Assembly (NCBI GenBank): GCA_035293765.1
Contig: DATGMF010000035.1
Location: 1-64,000 of the forward strand
Source of the DNA: DASRHT01 sp035293765
GTDB lineage: Bacteria > Chloroflexota > Ktedonobacteria > Ktedonobacterales > Ktedonobacteraceae
Length of the DNA stretch: 64,000 bases
Direction: 5' to 3'
The position numbers and the translations under genes are program-made. The notes below the pieces were generated by a model, which saw only the letters and a program-made list of their open reading frames with translations, was not told where the DNA came from and made no database searches. Position 1 is the stretch's first letter. Every line of letters starts with the position of its first letter. Below are positions 60,832 through 64,000 of this stretch, piece after piece.

Positions 60832-61608
60832 CTACTCCTGTAATTCACGAATAGCCCGCTCGATGCCGGGGATTTCCGCGTATTCCTCGTCAAGTAATTT
60901 ATAAGCCCGGCTAAGATATAATTCAGCCAGCCTGGCGCTATGTTGTGCAGAGCCAACGGCGGCTGCGACTATCTCAGAGCCGCGATACTTTTCCGGTAAC
61001 TGGTTTGCGATGCGCTGCAGACGTCGCCTGGTTTCTTGCAAAAGCGTGGTATCGTGTCCTTCCAGAGCGTAGCGAGCCGTGCCTACCAGTTTTCCCAATT
61101 CTGCCAGTTTCTGCCGGTCTGACATTGTTTGTAGCAGCAGCTCCTCGGCATCCAGATCGTCCAACGGGATAGATTCCCTGAGCTCGGGCATTTCTGCCGA
61201 AGTTATCGGGCTGGCCGCTTCCATATACGTTGCGTACAGTTGCGCATACTCCTGGCAGCTCATGGTTGCCATTTGCATCCGTGATACTTCATCCCGTGAG
61301 GAGACAGAGCCCAGATCACAAAGATCATCCCCGCGACGCTCCGCCAGCATCTCCAATTGCGCCATGCTGATCCCTTCTTCTAGCATGGGAGGAATGGGCA
61401 TACCGGTGACGCTGGAGGCTTCGCGTAGCTCCTCTGCGGGGATTTGCGCCGCGAATAGTGGTGGAAGATACTTCGCCAGCGACATGGGGATTGGTGGTAC
61501 AACGCAGTAGGTAGAATAGACAACGCGTGGGTCGCTGGAACTGCGAGCAAAAAAGATCGCGTGCCCCTTTGGCGCTTGTGGGTTGCCGCGTAAGAAAGTC
61601 ATGCCCAT
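60832..61608 (-). CDS. Unknown protein, possibly with an N-terminal beta domain
   Basis: This 258-residue protein opens MGMTFLRGNPQAPKGHAIFFARS and has YSTYCVVPPIPMSLAKYLPP. The C-terminal 100 residues are helical (RARLAELYLSRAYKLLDEEYA). No family is recognised. GGAGGG lies upstream of the ATG at 61608. It is the middle gene of a minus-strand group with the TPR protein and the helical protein. A role with the TPR protein is suggested only by order. Confidence 0.55.
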   Translation of the reverse strand: MGMTFLRGNPQAPKGHAIFFARSSSDPRVVYSTYCVVPPIPMSLAKYLPPLFAAQIPAEELREASSVTGMPIPPMLEEGISMAQLEMLAERRGDDLCDLGSVSSRDEVSRMQMATMSCQEYAQLYATYMEAASPITSAEMPELRESIPLDDLDAEELLLQTMSDRQKLAELGKLVGTARYALEGHDTTLLQETRRRLQRIANQLPEKYRGSEIVAAAVGSAQHSARLAELYLSRAYKLLDEEYAEIPGIERAIRELQE

Positions 61609-61650
61609 AACGAAGTGTCCCTCCGATGTATCTTGCAACGTTCCGCGCTA

Positions 61651-61724
61651 CAGGGCAACCGGTAGCTCCGTGGCTCCCCGATTCATTGTGGGAGATCGCG
61701 GGAGACCGTGGAAGTTGCCCCTAT
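61651..61724. repeat. Dispersed GC-rich repeat, diverged copy
   Basis: CAGGGCAACCGGTAGC at the left and GTTGCCCCTATAG at the right match the family edges seen at 36.9 and 21.2 kb, with a different middle. It lies between the TPR gene and the unknown gene. Confidence 0.5.
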
Positions 61725-61873
61725 AGAGCGCGAAAGCGATGTAAAGGGGTCATACAATATGCAAGATTGTATTGGCCCGACCACATTTCTCTCTTCCAGA
61801 TATCTATGTCTGCTGCATTCGCAGGATGACTGCTCAATCGTAGCCCCTCTATTTTCTCACGAGGGGCGTTGTT

Positions 61874-64000
61874 TTACAATCCTTTACGGATCTGTCCCAG
61901 CCGTTTCACCAGATTTTTGTTGTTACGCAGCTCCTCCTCGGATAACTCGTCTCCGCTGATAGGGATGGTCTCTTCGTATTCCTGGAGGAACTGTTTCAGC
62001 TCTCTGGCTCCGGCAATGCGAACGTATGCTTGCAGACGAGCGCGAGCCTGCTCGTCTTCTCCGGCGCGGATATCGGTAATAGCTGTTTCCGCGTAAAGCT
62101 GGACATACTGACGCAGGAACATGGCCCATTGTTGTGGTGAACGAAGGCTTTGCATGACCCGTTCGACCTGAGCGATGGCTTTGGCCTGCTCATCTCTTGC
62201 CTGCGGCAAATCGCCACGCAGCAAGAAGATCCGGGCGCGAGCAGAACGGGTGTCAGCGACCCCGAGCGGCCTGCGCTGCTGGTGATAGAGCTTGAGCGCC
62301 TGCTCAAAATCGGCCAGCGCCTCATCCTGCGCATCTTTCGCGCTGTAAGCCAGCCCACGCGTCAGCATGGCATCGGCCAGCCCGATCATATCGCTGCTCT
62401 GGTTAAAACGTGTGATCGCGGCATCACAATTTTCAATGGCCTCGTCCCACTGGTCCTGTCCAATATGGACCTGGGCCACGCCCAGTACGGATTCACCATC
62501 TCCGCTTGTGCTCTCAACCAACTGAAAGCGCCGCCCGGCCTCTAGAAAGGTGGCGAGGGCTGGCTCCAGCGCCTTACGGGCCAGGCGAGCCTGGGCCATG
62601 CCTAATAACGCTTTTGCTTCCGCCCGGGGTTCTTGTTGCGCCTCGGCCTGGTTGTGGGCCATGCGAAATTGCTCCTCCGCGCGGGCGAAATCTCCCTGAG
62701 CGAGCAGCAACTGGCCCTGGGTGACAGTCACCAGAGGCGTCGCCTGCATTGCCAGGGAATTGTCGGCAATCGTCGCGGTCGCAGCGGCGAGATGGTCCTC
62801 GGCCTCTTTGAGATCGCCGCTTAAAATGGCAAGGCGAGCCAGTTGCACCTCCGCCTCTGCGATTTTTGCTGCTGCCGCTCCCGTCGTCTCACCCAGCCGT
62901 GCGATCAACTCGCGTACATCATTGGCGATACTTTTCGCCTGGCCGATTTGTCCATGTTGCCGGTAGGTATCGCTCAAACTGAGCAATGCTCTCTCCTCAA
63001 CCTGAATGTTCTGTAGTTTTTGAGCCTGCTGGCGACCCTCGTTCAGCGTCTGCACGGCGCGTTCGAGAAAGCCACGCTGATACTGGATAGCTCCCAGCCC
63101 CACTGTAGTCTCGGCCTGACCGAGCTGAAAGGCAATGGCCTTATAGGTGCGCAAAGCCCGTTCCATCGTTGAGTTGGCGTAGGCAAGTTGTCCGCGGCGT
63201 AGATTGATCTCGCCCAGGAGGCGGTTCGCATTGGCTGTACCTAGCGCGTTGCTCTGAGCCGTATAGAGCTGGAGCGCCGCCTGTGCTCCGATCAATGCCT
63301 GGTCAATACTGCCTTGCAGGAAGCTGATCTCAGCCAGCCCGAGATTGGCATCAGCCTGCCCTAGCTCGTACTCAATCACCTGCGAGGAGGTCAACGCCTC
63401 GGACAGGAGTTTTGTAGCCTCATCAAAGCGTTCCTGATCGGTGTAGATATGGCTCAGGCCGATCTGGGCATCCACCATGCCGAAACGATCTCCGGTGGTC
63501 TGGTAGATCTCCAGAGCGCGGCGATAAGCGGTCTCGGCTTCAGCGAACTGGCGAGCGAGGCGTTGTATATCCGCAAGGCTGCGGCTGGCATCGGCCTCGT
63601 GCGTGCTATCGTTGCTCGTGTTGAAGTAGCGGATGGCGTCTTGATAATGTTCTGCGGCATAGCGCGTCTGGCCGCGTTGCAGCTCAACGTGGCCCAGCGC
63701 CAGTTCGGCGTTGCCGGAACCCTGCGTATCGTGGTAGGTCTGATATAGCTGCCGGGCTTCCTGGTAAAGGTCCTGGGCGCGATCAAGGTGGGCCAGTTGT
63801 CGCTCGACGTGTCCCATTGCTAGCAGGCTGGCCGCCTCGTTCAAGGGACGTCCCGCATCGCGGTAGAGCCGTCTGGCTCGCTGGTAGCTATTGATAGCTT
63901 TTTCGAGCGCATTGCATTGCCGCTGGATATCTGCGATCATAGAGCGGCAGTCGCCGGCGCGTTTGAAATCGCCCATCAAGCGGAAGTGTATTTCCGCATC
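61874..64000 (-). CDS. TPR-repeat protein, partial (runs off the window)
   Basis: At least 708 codons remain open to the window edge, with no stop above the last visible ATG at 63979, so the start lies outside. The chain is a long series of 34-40-residue tetratricopeptide repeats, for example QLAHLDRAQDLYQEARQLYQTYHDTQGS and ARQFAEAETAYRRALEIYQTTGDR. A C-terminal region (about 620-701 from that Met) reads QYVQLYAETAITDIRAGEDEQ and is not repeat-like. It could be a scaffold or the sensor part of a STAND-type regulator, whose ATPase would be upstream. Confidence 0.82.
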   Translation of the reverse strand, partial: DAEIHFRLMGDFKRAGDCRSMIADIQRQCNALEKAINSYQRARRLYRDAGRPLNEAASLLAMGHVERQLAHLDRAQDLYQEARQLYQTYHDTQGSGNAELALGHVELQRGQTRYAAEHYQDAIRYFNTSNDSTHEADASRSLADIQRLARQFAEAETAYRRALEIYQTTGDRFGMVDAQIGLSHIYTDQERFDEATKLLSEALTSSQVIEYELGQADANLGLAEISFLQGSIDQALIGAQAALQLYTAQSNALGTANANRLLGEINLRRGQLAYANSTMERALRTYKAIAFQLGQAETTVGLGAIQYQRGFLERAVQTLNEGRQQAQKLQNIQVEERALLSLSDTYRQHGQIGQAKSIANDVRELIARLGETTGAAAAKIAEAEVQLARLAILSGDLKEAEDHLAAATATIADNSLAMQATPLVTVTQGQLLLAQGDFARAEEQFRMAHNQAEAQQEPRAEAKALLGMAQARLARKALEPALATFLEAGRRFQLVESTSGDGESVLGVAQVHIGQDQWDEAIENCDAAITRFNQSSDMIGLADAMLTRGLAYSAKDAQDEALADFEQALKLYHQQRRPLGVADTRSARARIFLLRGDLPQARDEQAKAIAQVERVMQSLRSPQQWAMFLRQYVQLYAETAITDIRAGEDEQARARLQAYVRIAGARELKQFLQEYEETIPISGDELSEEELRNNKNLVKRLGQIRKGL

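Noticed and set aside
1..64000. tRNA, rRNA or CRISPR array
   Set aside because: No T-loop-like GGTTCGAATCC blocks, no rRNA-like stretches and no regularly spaced direct repeats were seen; the GTAGGGGC repeats are scattered, not arrayed.

Overview
This 64 kb stretch is a bacterial chromosome segment of moderate to high GC. The gene content suggests Chloroflexota, probably class Ktedonobacteria. The hints are a bacterial XPB-type helicase, an RHS gene, an XRE regulator with a long helical tail, a lone TnpB, stand-alone receiver proteins and many GC-rich intergenic repeats. This placement is an inference, because no rRNA or other phylogenetic marker was compared. I saw no rRNA, tRNA or CRISPR array.

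Layout. 0.4-2.9 kb holds a DedA membrane protein, a CAP-domain lipoprotein and a nucleotidyltransferase. 3.3-6.2 kb (minus strand) is a serine-synthesis pair, serA plus a class V aminotransferase. 6.4-12.7 kb (plus strand) is a branched-chain amino acid operon, ilvB-ilvN-ilvC-leuA-ilvE. It is preceded by a translated Leu/Ile/Val-rich leader and two terminators that look like a classical attenuator. 13.2-15.6 kb is thrB-thrC. 16-20.6 kb holds a small membrane protein, manA, a thioredoxin-like protein, the XPB-like helicase and an alpha/beta hydrolase. 21.5-25.8 kb holds a receiver-GGDEF-like protein, small unknowns, a double GNAT and thiL. 25.8-32.1 kb is a degraded polymorphic-toxin locus: RHS shell, Hint plus HNH/AHH-like nuclease tip, candidate immunity protein and a pentapeptide-repeat protein. 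Next come an XRE/TPR-like regulator and a divergent pair of overlapping small genes.

34.8-36.8 kb holds ruvA, ruvC and a YebC-family gene. A lone TnpB with a plausible right-end guide RNA lies at 37.1-38.7 kb. 39-41 kb holds a hydrolase, a YraN-family protein and a zinc-ribbon protein. 41.3-46.3 kb is the tRNA t6A cluster tsaE-tsaB-rimI-tsaD followed by a ROK kinase and a GNAT. metG and a ThiF/MoeB-type activating enzyme follow on the minus strand. Two small receiver proteins sit at 49.5-50.5 kb. 50.6-59.1 kb (minus strand) is an oligopeptide ABC transporter, oppF-D-C-B with two oppA paralogues. The right end has three unfamiliar genes, the last a large TPR protein running off the window.

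The best candidates for new biology are: (1) the ilv leader attenuator with tandem terminators; (2) a roughly 100-bp element in near-identical copies just upstream of both tsaE and tsaD; (3) the rearranged RHS/Hint/nuclease locus with rearrangement scars at both ends; (4) several catalytic-residue losses, namely a thioredoxin without its first Cys, a hydrolase without its Ser and a receiver with Glu for Asp; and (5) a hairpin that would hide the ribosome site of a receiver gene. Start codons were moved inward from the longest open frame wherever a clear Shine-Dalgarno supported it.
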